The translations under genes were made by a program, and so were the position numbers. 64,000 nt of DNA from Bradyrhizobium sp. KBS0727 (lineage in GTDB: Bacteria; Pseudomonadota; Alphaproteobacteria; Rhizobiales; Xanthobacteraceae), in contig NZ_CP042176.1 in assembly GCF_005937885.2 (NCBI RefSeq), positions 3,281,501 through 3,345,500 on the forward strand. Reading direction: 5' to 3'. Of the stretch, positions 54,360-63,962 are shown piece after piece; position 1 is the stretch's first letter; every line of letters starts with the position of its first letter. Below the pieces are notes generated by a model. That model worked only from the letters and a program-made list of their open reading frames with translations. It did not search any database and was not told where the DNA came from.

Positions 54360-54740
54360 ATGAACGTACCGAGGAACGTGCTGTGGTTTGAGGTTCTGCT
54401 GTATCTGTCGCTGACGCTGGATGCGGTGTCGGTAGCGTTCCAGGACCGTACGCCGACATCAGCAATGACCGAACAGATGATCCATGTGGCGACCGTGATG
54501 GCGGCCGGCTTGATCCTGCTCTTGGTCTATTTCGTCCGACTCGCCGCGCAGCACCGCAGAAACTGGCCGCGCTGGGCGCTCGCCGCGGCATTGGTCCTGT
54601 CGGTGATCTCGCTGATCCAGGTGATCGGCGAGGCCGGCGTGCAACTCGACAGCGCCATCGAGGTCGTCTCCTGCGCACTGACGGCGGCAGGGCTGTATTT
54701 TTCGTTCACCGGCGATGCCAAGGGCTGGTTCAACGCGTGA
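54360..54740 (+). CDS. Membrane protein, four hydrophobic segments
   Basis: ATG 54360 gives about 126 residues; ATG 54315 overlaps the era stop (ATGA) and is an alternative start. Four hydrophobic segments are seen: FEVLLYLSLTLDAVSVAF, VATVMAAGLILLLVYFVRL, WALAAALVLSVISLIQVI, and VSCALTAAGLYFSFTG. No family is recognised; it resembles small uncharacterised inner-membrane proteins of this group. It lies after era and before a palindromic repeat. Confidence 0.7.
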   Translation: MNVPRNVLWFEVLLYLSLTLDAVSVAFQDRTPTSAMTEQMIHVATVMAAGLILLLVYFVRLAAQHRRNWPRWALAAALVLSVISLIQVIGEAGVQLDSAIEVVSCALTAAGLYFSFTGDAKGWFNA

Positions 54741-54750
54741 AATTATCGTC

Positions 54751-54851
54751 GTCATTCCGGGGCGATGCGAAGCATCGAACTAGGATGTGCGGTTGCACAT
54801 CCGAGAATCTCGAACTTCCGGGTCTGGTCCTTCGAACCATCCCGGAATGAC
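54751..54851. repeat. Palindromic intergenic repeat, copy 2
   Basis: It begins GTCATTCCGGGGCGATGCG and ends ATCCCGGAATGAC, with a middle inverted pair GGATGTGCGGTTGCACATCC. It is clearly homologous to 12852-12950. It lies between the membrane protein gene and recO. Confidence 0.85.
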
Positions 54852-54900
54852 AACTCAGCTATAGCTGCGCCCACCGCCGGAATCCTGTAAGCTTCCGCCC

Positions 54901-55653
54901 ATGGAATGGACCGACGAAGGCATCGTGCTCGGGGTGCGCAGGCATGGCGAATCCTCCGCCATTGTCGAGCTTTTGACGCGCAGCCACGGCCGGCACCTTG
55001 GCCTCGTGCGCGGCGGTGCGGGCAAGCGGATGCGGCCGTTGCTGCAACCCGGCAACAGCGTCACCACGGTGTGGCGGGCGCGGCTCGACGAGCATCTCGG
55101 CTATTACGTCGTCGAAGGCACGCGCTTGCGCGCGGCGACGCTGCTGGCGTCGGCGCACGCGACCTATGGCATCACCCATCTGGCCTCGCTGGTGCGGTTG
55201 TTGCCGGAGCGCGATCCCCACGAGGACATCTACGAGATGCTCGAGCGGACGCTGGACGATTTCGACGACGTCGGCGAGGCCGCGGTGCATCTGGTCCGGT
55301 TTGAGCTCGCGATGCTCGCCGAGCTCGGCTTCGGACTCGATCTGGAAAATTGCGCCGCCACCGGCGCCACCGTTGACCTGGTCTATGTCTCGCCGAAATC
55401 CGGCGGCGCGGTGTCGCGGGGCGCCGGCGAGCCGTACCGTGAGCGTCTGCTGCGGCTGCCGCCATTCCTGCGCGAGGGGGAGGCCGGCTCGAACGGCTGG
55501 TCGGACCAGGACCTGCAGGATGGTTTCCGGCTGACCGGTATGTTTCTGCTCCGCCACGTGCTGGAACCGCGCGGGCAGGGCCACTCGGATGCCAGGGACG
55601 GGTTCATCAATGCGGTGACCCGGCACAGGTTGCGAATCAGTTCGGCGGGTTGA
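54901..55653 (+). CDS. recO: DNA repair protein RecO
   Basis: RecO assists RecF and RecR in loading RecA onto SSB-coated DNA. It has 250 residues: the OB-fold N-terminus [24 protein letters not shown] and [16 protein letters not shown], then the helical domain with [22 protein letters not shown]. The zinc-type Cys pattern is reduced to one visible cysteine. It is followed by a dispersed-type repeat and parC. Confidence 0.95.
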   Translation: MEWTDEGIVLGVRRHGESSAIVELLTRSHGRHLGLVRGGAGKRMRPLLQPGNSVTTVWRARLDEHLGYYVVEGTRLRAATLLASAHATYGITHLASLVRLLPERDPHEDIYEMLERTLDDFDDVGEAAVHLVRFELAMLAELGFGLDLENCAATGATVDLVYVSPKSGGAVSRGAGEPYRERLLRLPPFLREGEAGSNGWSDQDLQDGFRLTGMFLLRHVLEPRGQGHSDARDGFINAVTRHRLRISSAG

Positions 55654-55670
55654 CCCGGCTCTCCAAACTC

Positions 55671-55790
55671 GTGGTCTCAGCGCACGCAGGGATGCATACG
55701 CCGAGGCCCGTCAATGGGAGTCCTCGCGCCAGCCGTTTTTCGCCACAAACACCTGTGGTTATGGGGTTCCGCGAACGCAGGGACGGCGGA
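55671..55790. repeat. Intergenic repeat, GCAGGGA-type
   Basis: It holds CGCACGCAGGGATGCATACG at one end and GCGAACGCAGGGACGGCGG at the other, around CCACAAACACCTGTGGTTATGG. The pattern matches a repeat I know from Bradyrhizobium intergenic DNA, but no second copy is in the window. It lies between recO and parC. Confidence 0.5.
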
Positions 55791-55841
55791 TGCCCCGATT
55801 CGCGTCTTGCCCGATTCACCGCAAAAGTTTAACGCCTGCCC

Positions 55842-58097
55842 ATGGGAAAACGACAGCTACCGCCGGAAGAGCCGGCGGAAATCCACGAGGTCATGTTGCG
55901 CGATGCGCTGGAAGAGCGCTATCTCGCTTATGCGCTCTCGACCATCATGCACCGCGCGCTGCCGGACGCCCGCGACGGGCTGAAGCCGGTTCACCGGCGC
56001 ATCCTCTATGGCATGCGCCTGCTGCGGCTCGACCCCGGCACGCCGTTCAAGAAATCCGCAAAAATCGTCGGCGACGTGATGGGCTCGTTCCACCCGCATG
56101 GCGACCAGGCGATCTACGACGCCATGGTGCGGCTGGCACAGGATTTCGCCTCGCGTTATCCGCTGGTCGACGGCCAGGGCAATTTCGGCAATATCGACGG
56201 CGATAATCCCGCCGCCTACCGCTACACCGAAGCGCGCATGACCGAGGTCGCGCGGCTCCTGATCGACGGCATCGACGAGGACGGCGTCGAGTTCCGTCCC
56301 AATTACGACGGCCAGAGCAAAGAACCGGTCGTGATGCCCGGCGGTTTCCCGAACCTGCTCGCCAACGGCGCGCAGGGCATCGCGGTCGGCATGGCGACCT
56401 CGATCCCGCCGCATAACGTGGCGGAGCTGTGCGACGCCGCGCTGCATCTGATCGACAAGCCCGAGGCGAAGTCGAAGGCGCTGCTGAAATGGGTCAAGGG
56501 CCCGGATTTCCCGACCGGCGGCATCATCGTCGATTCCAAGGAAAGCATCGCCGAAGCCTATGTCACCGGGCGCGGCTCGTTCCGCACCCGCGCCAAATGG
56601 AACCAGGAAGAGGGCGCGCGCGGCACCTGGGTCGTGGTCATCACCGAGATTCCGTGGCTGGTACAGAAGTCGCGGCTGGTCGAGAAGATCGCCGAGCTGC
56701 TCAACGAGAAGAAATTGCCGCTGGTCGGCGACGTCCGTGACGAGTCCGCCGAAGACGTCCGCCTCGTGATCGAGCCGAAGTCTCGTGCCGTCGATCCTGC
56801 GCTGATGATGGAATCGCTGTTCCGGCTCACCGAGCTCGAGAGCAAGATTTCGCTGAACCTCAACGTGCTGGTGAAGGGCCGCATCCCGAAGGTGATCGGG
56901 CTGGCCGAGTGCCTGCGCGAATGGCTCGACCATCTGCGCGACGTGCTGCTGCGCCGCTCGAACTTCCGCAAGGCCCAGATCGAGAACCGGCTCGAAGTGC
57001 TCGGCGGCTATCTGATCGCCTATCTGAACATCGACAAGGTGATCAAGATCATCCGCACCGAGGATGAGCCGAAGCCGGCGCTGATCAAGGCGTTCAAGCT
57101 GACGGAAATCCAGGCCGACGCCATCCTCAACATGCGGCTGCGTAGCTTGCGCAAGCTCGAGGAATTCGAGATCCGCACCGAGGACAAGGACCTCCGCAAC
57201 GAGTTGAAGGGCATCAAGTCGCTGCTCGGCTCCGAGGCCGAGCAATGGTCCAGGGTCGGCGACCAGGTCCGCAAGGTCCGCGACATTTTTGGGCCGAAGA
57301 CGCCGCTCGGCAAGCGCCGCACGCAATTCGCCGACGCGCCCGAGCACGATCTGGCCGCGATCGAGGAGGCCTTTGTCGAACGCGAGCCGTGCACGGTGGT
57401 GATTTCCGAGAAGGGCTGGGTCCGCACCCTGAAGGGCCATGTCGCCGACCTGTCGTCGCTCGTCTTCAAGACCGACGACAAGCTCGACCATGCCTTCTTC
57501 GCCGAGACCACCTCGAAGCTTCTGGTGTTCGCCACCAACGGGCGGTTCTATTCGCTCGATGTGGCAAAACTGCCGGGCGGCCGCGGCCATGGCGAGCCGA
57601 TCCGCATGTTCATCGACATGGAGCAGGACGCCGCGATCGTGTCGCTGTTCGTCAACACCGGCGGCCGCAAGTTCCTGATCGCAAGCCTCGAAGGGCAGGG
57701 CTTTGTGGTCAGCGAGGACGATTGCGTCGGCAACACCCGCAAGGGCAAGCAGGTGCTCAATGTCGAGATGCCGAACGAGGCCTGCGCGATTGCGACTGTC
57801 TCGGGCGACACGGTGGCTGTGATCGGCACCAACCACAAGATGGTGCTGTTCCCGCTCGACCAGGTGCCGGAAATGGCGCGCGGCCGCGGCGTGCGCTTGC
57901 AGAAATATTCCAGTGCAAAACTGTCCGACGTCGCGGTGTTCGAATCCAAAGCGGGATTGAGCTGGAAGGATTCCGCCGGGCGCGACCAGAACATGAGCTG
58001 GAAGGACCTGGCCGACTGGCGCGGCAACCGCGCCGACGCCGGCCGTCTCGCCCACGGCCTGCCGAAGTCGAACAAGTTCCTGCGCGGCGTAGAGTAG
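55842..58097 (+). CDS. parC: DNA topoisomerase IV subunit A
   Basis: ParC is the cleavage subunit of topoisomerase IV, which decatenates daughter chromosomes. It has 751 residues from ATG 55842. Catalytic Tyr128 is in AAYRYTE. The quinolone-region motif is [14 protein letters not shown], where the residue matching E. coli Ser80 is Gln89. The tower and C-terminal beta-pinwheel regions are complete ([12 protein letters not shown], then repeats such as GRGHGEPI). The partner parE is not in the window. The start is 38 bp after a recO-linked repeat. Confidence 0.95.
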   Translation: MGKRQLPPEEPAEIHEVMLRDALEERYLAYALSTIMHRALPDARDGLKPVHRRILYGMRLLRLDPGTPFKKSAKIVGDVMGSFHPHGDQAIYDAMVRLAQDFASRYPLVDGQGNFGNIDGDNPAAYRYTEARMTEVARLLIDGIDEDGVEFRPNYDGQSKEPVVMPGGFPNLLANGAQGIAVGMATSIPPHNVAELCDAALHLIDKPEAKSKALLKWVKGPDFPTGGIIVDSKESIAEAYVTGRGSFRTRAKWNQEEGARGTWVVVITEIPWLVQKSRLVEKIAELLNEKKLPLVGDVRDESAEDVRLVIEPKSRAVDPALMMESLFRLTELESKISLNLNVLVKGRIPKVIGLAECLREWLDHLRDVLLRRSNFRKAQIENRLEVLGGYLIAYLNIDKVIKIIRTEDEPKPALIKAFKLTEIQADAILNMRLRSLRKLEEFEIRTEDKDLRNELKGIKSLLGSEAEQWSRVGDQVRKVRDIFGPKTPLGKRRTQFADAPEHDLAAIEEAFVEREPCTVVISEKGWVRTLKGHVADLSSLVFKTDDKLDHAFFAETTSKLLVFATNGRFYSLDVAKLPGGRGHGEPIRMFIDMEQDAAIVSLFVNTGGRKFLIASLEGQGFVVSEDDCVGNTRKGKQVLNVEMPNEACAIATVSGDTVAVIGTNHKMVLFPLDQVPEMARGRGVRLQKYSSAKLSDVAVFESKAGLSWKDSAGRDQNMSWKDLADWRGNRADAGRLAHGLPKSNKFLRGVE

Positions 58098-58105
58098 GGC
58101 GCCGG

Positions 58106-59005
58106 TCAAGCGCCCTTCGGCAGCGCGCCGGCGGCGGCGACCAGGCCGAGCGCGCCGCCCGGATTCATGCTGTCGACCATGCTGGTCGGGATCAGGATCG
58201 TGGCGCCGCGCTCCTTGGTGGTCTCATAGATGATGTTCATGGCGCGGAGCTGCAGCGCGGCCGGGCTGCGGGCATAGAGATCAGCGGCTTCCACGAATTT
58301 CTGCGCGATCTCCTGTTCGGCTTGGCCGAGCAGCACGCGGGCCAGTTTTTCGCGCTCTGCCTGCGCCTGCCGGCTCATGGCGTCCTGCAGAGCCGGCGGC
58401 ACCCCGATGTCGCGGATCTCGACCGAGAGCACGGAGACGCCCCATTCGGCGGTCTTGCGGCCGATCTCCTCGCGCAATTGCTGGTCGCCGCTCTTGCGTT
58501 CCGATAGCAGCGTCGACAGCAAAGAGGAGCCAACGATCTCGCGCAGCGAGGTCTGGGCGACCTGGGTAATCGCCTGGCGGTAGTTGGTGATTTCGAGCGC
58601 AGCGCGTTCGGGATCGTGGATCTGCCAGAACACGACAGCATCAATGTTCACCGGCACCGTGTCCTTGCTCAACGCCTTCTCGGCATTGATTTCGGTGGTC
58701 TGGATGCGCTGGTCGAGCCAGGAGGCGACACTGTCGATGAATGGCAGAATCGCGAACACGCCCGGGCCGCGAATGGCCGTGAGCTTGCCAAGCCGCAGCA
58801 CCACGGCGCGTTCCCATTGATCCGCGACCATGAGGGATTGCGGGATCAGCGCCGCGATGACGGCGAGGCCGCCGGCCATCCAGTAGTAGCTGCGCGTGCC
58901 CGTGCTTTCGCCGAACCACGCGCAGAGCGCCGCGGCGGCTGCGAACAAGGCAGCCAACACGATTGCAGGCTTGTTAGCTCCGTTAGCCATAAAATAGTTG
59001 TTCAT
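58106..59005 (-). CDS. Slipin / SPFH (stomatin-like) membrane protein
   Basis: The protein has 299 residues from ATG 59005. Two N-terminal hydrophobic segments (IVLAALFAAAAALCAWF, YWMAGGLAVIAALIPQSL) precede the SPFH/PHB domain (WERAVVLRLGKL, GPGVFAILPFIDSVA, then VNIDAVVFWQIHDPERA) and a C-terminal helical domain with QAQAEREKLARVLLGQAE. Slipins organise membrane microdomains, often with an NfeD partner, which is absent here. The gene starts six bases after a GntR regulator, so the two form an operon. Confidence 0.92.
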   Translation of the reverse strand: MNNYFMANGANKPAIVLAALFAAAAALCAWFGESTGTRSYYWMAGGLAVIAALIPQSLMVADQWERAVVLRLGKLTAIRGPGVFAILPFIDSVASWLDQRIQTTEINAEKALSKDTVPVNIDAVVFWQIHDPERAALEITNYRQAITQVAQTSLREIVGSSLLSTLLSERKSGDQQLREEIGRKTAEWGVSVLSVEIRDIGVPPALQDAMSRQAQAEREKLARVLLGQAEQEIAQKFVEAADLYARSPAALQLRAMNIIYETTKERGATILIPTSMVDSMNPGGALGLVAAAGALPKGA

Positions 59006-59010
59006 GACGA

Positions 59011-59403
59011 CTATTCCTTCTGCTTCGCGAGGGCCTTTATTCGGTCGGCCAGCGCAACGGGGTCGATCCCCATCGTGGCCGCTGTAGCGAGAACCTGCTT
59101 TGCCAGACCATCGGTTTGGGCCTGCTGGGCGCGCGCGCCCAGGGCTGGCGGGGGCTTGGCGACGAAGCTGCCGCGCCCGCGAACCAGCGTGATGGCGCCG
59201 ATCCGCTCCAGTTCGTCGTAGGTGTGCCGCACCGTATTGAGGTCGATTTTCAGTGCGACCGCCACCTCGCGCATGGTCGGCATCTGGTCGCCGGCCGCCA
59301 GCACGCCGGCGCCAAGCTGCCGCAAAATCTGCTCCCTGAGCTGGACGTAGATCGGGACGCCCGAGCTTTCGAGCCGGAGGGTGTTCAGCAAGTCTGTATG
59401 CAT
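59011..59403 (-). CDS. GntR-family regulator (YtrA type)
   Basis: The protein has 130 residues: a winged-helix domain VPIYVQLREQILRQLGAG, DQMPTMREVAVALKIDLNTV and RHTYDELERIGAITLVRGRG, and a short C-terminal helical part as in YtrA-type members. It precedes the slipin gene by five bases and is divergent from the PQQ dehydrogenase. A CTAG-TACA-CTAG repeat directly upstream of its start is a likely operator, pointing to autoregulation. Confidence 0.9.
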   Translation of the reverse strand: MHTDLLNTLRLESSGVPIYVQLREQILRQLGAGVLAAGDQMPTMREVAVALKIDLNTVRHTYDELERIGAITLVRGRGSFVAKPPPALGARAQQAQTDGLAKQVLATAATMGIDPVALADRIKALAKQKE

Positions 59404-59404
59404 T

Positions 59405-59420
59405 AACTAGTACACTAGAC
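59405..59420. promoter_or_regulatory. Candidate GntR operator
   Basis: ACTAGTACACTAG has two CTAG half-sites four bases apart (59407-59410 and 59415-59418), two bases upstream of the GntR start codon and in the 76-bp divergent gap. Ten of twelve positions in CTAGTACACTAG are symmetric. Confidence 0.45.
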
Positions 59421-59479
59421 AATGCCAGCGTTATGGTCAATACTCTCGTGTAGGGTAGGCTGGAAGCAGGGAGGACAAC

Positions 59480-61465
59480 ATGATCCCTCGCACGCTGACG
59501 ATCGGCCTTGCGGCTGTCTTGCTGGGCGCTTCTTGCGCATCCCACGCGCAAACCATCCCCGGCGCGCTTCCCGAATCTGTGAAGGCGCTCACGCAGGGCG
59601 AATGGCCGGCCTATACCGGAAGCTATGCGGCTTCGCGCTATTCGCCGCTGACACAGATCGATGCGAGCAACGCCAAGAACCTTCATGTCGCCTGGCGCTG
59701 GAAATCGGCTGACATGGCGGTCAGGCAGGCCGATCCGTCGATCGGACCAAGTTTCGCCAATGAATCGACGCCGCTGATGGTGGGCGGGGTGCTCTACACC
59801 CCGACCTCGCTGTCGCAGGTCGCCGCAATCGACGCGGCGACCGGCGAAACCAAATGGGTCTACGATCCCAAGATCTACCAAAACGGCCTCGGCTTGCCCG
59901 CCAACCTCGGCTGGCTGCACCGCGGCGTCGCCTATTGGCGCAATGGCGATGACGAGCGCATCGTCATGCTGACCGCATTCGCGCAGATGATCGTGCTCGA
60001 CGCCAAAACCGGCAAGCCGGTGTCGTCATTCGGCAAGGACGGGCGGATCGATCTGACAGAGGGCCTGCGCCGTCCGGTCGACCGCAACTACTACACCATG
60101 ACCTCGCCGCCGGTGATCGTGCGCGGCGTCATCGTGGTCGGCTCCTCAGTATTCGACTGGTGGGCGAAGCGGCCGTCGCCGCCCGGCGACGTCAGGGGCT
60201 TTGACGCCAACACCGGGCGCCTGCTCTGGACCTTCCATACGGTGGCGCAGGGCGAGGAGGCAGGTACCGAAACCTGGGAGAACGATTCCTGGAAGGAGAT
60301 GGGCAACGCCAATGTCTGGGCGCCGATGAGCGCCGACGAAGAGCTCGGCTACGTCTATCTGCCGGTCAGCACGCCGACCAACGACTACTATGGCGGTCAG
60401 CGTCCTGGCGATGGACTGTTCGGCGAGAGCCTGGTGTGCCTTGACGTGACCACAGGCAAGAAGGTCTGGCACTACCAGCTTGTCCATCACGGCCTGTGGG
60501 ATTACGACCCACCGGCGGCGCCGAACCTGGTCGACATCACGGTCGACGGCAAGCGCATCAAGGCGGTCGCACAGGTTACCAAGCAGGCCTACGTCTATGC
60601 CTTCGATCGTGTCACCGGCAAGCCGGTGTGGCCGATCGAGGAGCAGCCGGTACCGGCCTCCAGCGTTCCCGGCGAACGCGCATCGAAGACGCAGCCGGTC
60701 CCGACCAAGCCCGCGCCGTTTGACCTGCAGGGCGCGCGCGACGAGGATCTGATCGCGCTGACGCCGCAGATCCACCAGGAGGCGGTCGAGATCGCCTCGG
60801 CCTATGATCGCGGCGGGCTGTTCACGCCGCCATCGCAGCGCGGCACTATCCAGGTGCCCGGCAATGCCGGCGGCGCCAGCTGGTCCGGTGCTGCGATCGA
60901 TCCGGAAACCGGTACGCTCTATGTCGGCACCTATCGCATCCCGACGCTCGTGAAGATCCAGAAGCCGGAGTCATGGCAGGGATCCTACGATTTCATCGGG
61001 CTGCCGAGTTATCCGGCCGGGCCGCGCGGGTTGCCGCTGCTCAAGCCGCCGTTCGGCAGCATCGTGGCCATCGACATGAATACCGGCGAGCACCGCTGGC
61101 GGATTCCGGTGGGGCGCAGCATGGCAATACCCCCGATCCTGGCGCTGGGTATTCGCGAACAACTGGGACTGCCGTTCCGGAATTGGGCGCTGGTGACCAA
61201 GACGGTCATGATTGTCGTGCAAATGGGCTACGTGAGCGCGCCGCGCTTCGTGCCGGGCCTCAATTTGCCGGTCAGGGATCTGCACAATCTCGATCCGCAT
61301 CTATGGGTTTACGACAAGACCACCGGCGCGATGCTGGCCGAGATGGAACTGCCGGCGAACGCGACCGGCGCGCCGATGACCTACATGGCCGGCGGCAAGC
61401 AGTTCATCGTGTTTTCGGTCGGCGGCGGTCCGCTGGTGGAGGAGCTGATCGCGGTTTCGCTGTAA
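59480..61465 (+). CDS. PQQ-dependent dehydrogenase (quinoprotein, glucose/polyol type)
   Basis: The protein has 661 residues. MIPRTLTIGLAAVLLGASC...HAQ is a signal peptide, so the enzyme is periplasmic; the transmembrane domain of membrane glucose dehydrogenase is missing. The beta-propeller is evident: WPAYTGSYAASRYSPLTQID, DAATGETKWVYD, FDANTGRLLWTFHTV, WENDSWKEMGNANVWAPM, HGLWDYDPPAAPNLVDI, and GTLYVGTYR. No cytochrome domain is fused and no PQQ genes are adjacent. The substrate (glucose, quinate or other polyol) cannot be assigned. Confidence 0.9.
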   Translation: MIPRTLTIGLAAVLLGASCASHAQTIPGALPESVKALTQGEWPAYTGSYAASRYSPLTQIDASNAKNLHVAWRWKSADMAVRQADPSIGPSFANESTPLMVGGVLYTPTSLSQVAAIDAATGETKWVYDPKIYQNGLGLPANLGWLHRGVAYWRNGDDERIVMLTAFAQMIVLDAKTGKPVSSFGKDGRIDLTEGLRRPVDRNYYTMTSPPVIVRGVIVVGSSVFDWWAKRPSPPGDVRGFDANTGRLLWTFHTVAQGEEAGTETWENDSWKEMGNANVWAPMSADEELGYVYLPVSTPTNDYYGGQRPGDGLFGESLVCLDVTTGKKVWHYQLVHHGLWDYDPPAAPNLVDITVDGKRIKAVAQVTKQAYVYAFDRVTGKPVWPIEEQPVPASSVPGERASKTQPVPTKPAPFDLQGARDEDLIALTPQIHQEAVEIASAYDRGGLFTPPSQRGTIQVPGNAGGASWSGAAIDPETGTLYVGTYRIPTLVKIQKPESWQGSYDFIGLPSYPAGPRGLPLLKPPFGSIVAIDMNTGEHRWRIPVGRSMAIPPILALGIREQLGLPFRNWALVTKTVMIVVQMGYVSAPRFVPGLNLPVRDLHNLDPHLWVYDKTTGAMLAEMELPANATGAPMTYMAGGKQFIVFSVGGGPLVEELIAVSL

Positions 61466-61510
61466 TAGTATTCGAAATTCCGCGCGCTATAACGTCGCCG
61501 TCGAAAACAT

Positions 61511-61605
61511 AGCGTTTTCGAGTGAAGTGGACACCGCTTCACGCAAAGAAAACGCGTCAAACAAAAAGCTAGAGCCTGGTTCTGGCTCAATCAGAACCGG
61601 GCTCA
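61511..61605 (+). repeat. Dispersed repeat, copy D
   Basis: It reads AGCGTTTTCGAGTGAAGTGG, then AAAGAAAACGCGTCAAACA and the hairpin GGTTCTGGCTCAATCAGAACC. It lacks the CGGACTTGATCCG segment of copies B and C. It fills the gap between the PQQ dehydrogenase and the CDF gene. Confidence 0.8.
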
Positions 61606-61617
61606 GGACGAGGCGGA

Positions 61618-62547
61618 ATGGCGCACGATCACCACGCACATGGTCACTCCCACGGCCACGTCGAACACAGCCACGTGCCGGACAATTTTGGCGCCGCCTT
61701 TGCCATCGGCGCCGTGCTCAATACCGCGTTCGTCATCGCCGAGCTGATCTTTGGCTATGCCGCCAACTCGCTCGCTTTGATCTCGGACGCCGTTCACAAT
61801 CTTTCCGACGTGGTGGCGCTGCTGCTGGCATGGGGTGCGGTGTGGCTGGCGCAAAGGAAGCCGACCGAGCGCCACACCTACGGTTATCGGCGGGCCTCGA
61901 TCCTGGCGGCGCTGTTCAATGCCGGATTGTTGCTGGTCGCGGTCGGCGGCATCGTCGTCGAGGCGGTCAACCGCCTCTACGCGCCCGCGGCCGTGGCCGG
62001 CTGGACGGTTGTGGCCGTCGCAGCGCTTGGCGTCGCCATCAATGGCGGCACCGCCTTGCTGTTCATGCGCGGCCGCCACGGCGACCTCAATATTCGCGGC
62101 GCCTATCTGCACATGGCGGCCGATGCCGGCGTCTCGCTCGGGGTGGTGGTCGCAGCGCTTGTGATCATGTGGACGGGTTGGCTGTGGCTTGATCCCGCGA
62201 CCAGCCTCGTCATCGCGGCCGTGGTGTTCTGGAGCGGATGGGCGCTGGCGCGCGACAGCGTCAACCTCGCGCTCGACGGCGTACCGCGCGGCATCGAGCT
62301 GGCGGAGGTCAGGATCTATCTCGGCGGGCTCGAAGGCGTCACGGAAGTGCACGATCTGCACGTCTGGGCCATGAGCACCAACGAGACCGCCTTGACCGCG
62401 CACCTGGTGCGGCCCGGCGGCCACGATGATTCATTCCTGCATCGCGTCTGCGAGGAACTCGCGCACCGCTTCAACATCCACCACGCCACGCTGCAGGTGG
62501 AGATCAGCGCCGAGGTCTGCCGGCTGGCGCCGGAACATGTGGTGTAA
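61618..62547 (+). CDS. Cation diffusion facilitator metal exporter
   Basis: The protein has 309 residues: a His-rich N-terminus (MAHDHHAHGHSHGHVEHSH) for metal capture, then about six transmembrane helices with the paired metal site motifs LISDAVHNLSDVVAL (HxxxD) and HMAADAGVSLGVV (HxxxD). The C-terminal cytoplasmic domain follows (VTEVHDLHVWAMSTNETAL). It probably exports Zn, Co or Ni from the cytoplasm by proton exchange. The ribosome site AGGCGGA precedes the ATG; a dispersed repeat lies just upstream. Confidence 0.94.
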   Translation: MAHDHHAHGHSHGHVEHSHVPDNFGAAFAIGAVLNTAFVIAELIFGYAANSLALISDAVHNLSDVVALLLAWGAVWLAQRKPTERHTYGYRRASILAALFNAGLLLVAVGGIVVEAVNRLYAPAAVAGWTVVAVAALGVAINGGTALLFMRGRHGDLNIRGAYLHMAADAGVSLGVVVAALVIMWTGWLWLDPATSLVIAAVVFWSGWALARDSVNLALDGVPRGIELAEVRIYLGGLEGVTEVHDLHVWAMSTNETALTAHLVRPGGHDDSFLHRVCEELAHRFNIHHATLQVEISAEVCRLAPEHVV

Positions 62548-62570
62548 CCCACCCTGCGATTCCCTTGGGA

Positions 62571-63962
62571 TCATACGATTCCCAGCAACCGCAACGCCAC
62601 GCCGGCCGCGCACGACCCCGCCAGCACCCAGAGCATGCCGATGTTGAGCCGGAAGATCGCGGTCGCCGCGGCCGCCGCCAGCACGAACGCCGCGATATCG
62701 AGGCTCGACCAGTCGGGCATGTCGAACGACAGCCCGAACGACCGAAACGGCGTCGTCTTCCGGAACAGCGTGTGCAGCGCGAACCAGATCGACAGATTGA
62801 GGATCACGCCGACCACGGCCGCGGTGATCGCGGTCAGTGCCCCCGCCAGCCCCTTGTTGCCGCGCAGCGTCTCGATGTAGGGCGCGCCGAGGAAGATCCA
62901 GAGGAAGCAGGGGATGAAGGTGACCCAGGTCGCCAGCAATCCGCCGAGCGTGGCGGCGAGCATCGGCGGCAGCGTGCCGGGATCGCGGAAGGCGGCCATG
63001 AAGCCCACGAACTGCAGCACCATGATCAGCGGGCCCGGCGTGGTCTCGGCCATGCCGAGGCCATCCAGCATCTCGCGCGGCCCGAGCCAGTGATAGTGCT
63101 CGACTGCCTGCTGGGCGACATAGGCCAGCACCGCATAGGCGCCGCCGAACGTCACCAGCGCCATCTTGCTGAAGAACAGCGCGATCTGGCTGAACACATG
63201 AGCCTGGCCCAGCCCGATCAAAAGGGCTGCCACCGGAACCACCCATAGCAGCAGCCAGATCGAACTGACCCTGAGCGCGCGCCCGACACTCGGGCGGACA
63301 TGGTCGGGCAGTTCCTCGCCGAGCAGGCTGTCGACCACGGCCGTCTTTTTGCCGCCGCCGCCATGCTCGACCGCGGCGAATTCCGGCCGTCCGCTGCGCG
63401 CGCCGAAATAGCCGATCACGCCGGCCGCGACGATGATGATGGGGAAGGGGACGTCGAAGAAGAAGATCCCGACAAACGCGACCGCGGCGAGCGCGATCAT
63501 CACCCGGTTGCGCAGCGCGCGCTTGCCGACGCGCACGACCGCCTGGACGACGATCGCTAGCACCGCGGCCTTCAGGCCGAAGAACAGCGCCTCGATGAAG
63601 CCGACATTGCCATAGGCCGCATAGATATAGCTCAGGCCCATGATGGCGATGATGCCGGGCAGGATGAACAGGCCGCCGGCCATGATGCCGCCGGCGGTGC
63701 GGTGCAGCAGCCAGCCGATATAGGTCGCGAGCTGCTGCGCCTCCGGCCCCGGCAGCAGCATGCAGTAGTTCAGCGCATGCAGGAACCGGCTCTCCGAGAT
63801 CCAGTTCTTTTCCTCGACCAGGATGCGATGCATCACCGCGATCTGGCCAGCCGGGCCGCCGAAGCTCAATACGGCGACCCGCAGCCAGACCCCGAACGCT
63901 TCGCCGAAGCTGATGCCGTGACCGGCGTCAGCTTCGGCAGTGGTGTTCGTGGTCGCATTCAT
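62571..63962 (-). CDS. chrA: Chromate transporter ChrA
   Basis: ChrA exports chromate. The protein has 463 residues and is the long two-domain type with each half containing a signature: FGGPAGQIAVMHR and LPGPEAQQLATYIGW in the first half, FGGAYAVLAYVAQQAV and TTPGPLIMVLQFVGF in the second. About ten to twelve hydrophobic segments are present. It converges on the CDF gene, separated by 23 bp; together they form a metal-related patch. Confidence 0.94.
   Translation of the reverse strand: MNATTNTTAEADAGHGISFGEAFGVWLRVAVLSFGGPAGQIAVMHRILVEEKNWISESRFLHALNYCMLLPGPEAQQLATYIGWLLHRTAGGIMAGGLFILPGIIAIMGLSYIYAAYGNVGFIEALFFGLKAAVLAIVVQAVVRVGKRALRNRVMIALAAVAFVGIFFFDVPFPIIIVAAGVIGYFGARSGRPEFAAVEHGGGGKKTAVVDSLLGEELPDHVRPSVGRALRVSSIWLLLWVVPVAALLIGLGQAHVFSQIALFFSKMALVTFGGAYAVLAYVAQQAVEHYHWLGPREMLDGLGMAETTPGPLIMVLQFVGFMAAFRDPGTLPPMLAATLGGLLATWVTFIPCFLWIFLGAPYIETLRGNKGLAGALTAITAAVVGVILNLSIWFALHTLFRKTTPFRSFGLSFDMPDWSSLDIAAFVLAAAAATAIFRLNIGMLWVLAGSCAAGVALRLLGIV

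Noticed and set aside
55857-58109. 750-codon open frame opposite parC
   Set aside because: It is a full antisense shadow of ParC with no protein-like pattern or ribosome site.
58106-59920. 604-residue slipin with N-terminal extension
   Set aside because: The extension runs through the GntR gene in another frame and into the dehydrogenase region; the SPFH protein starts at 59005.
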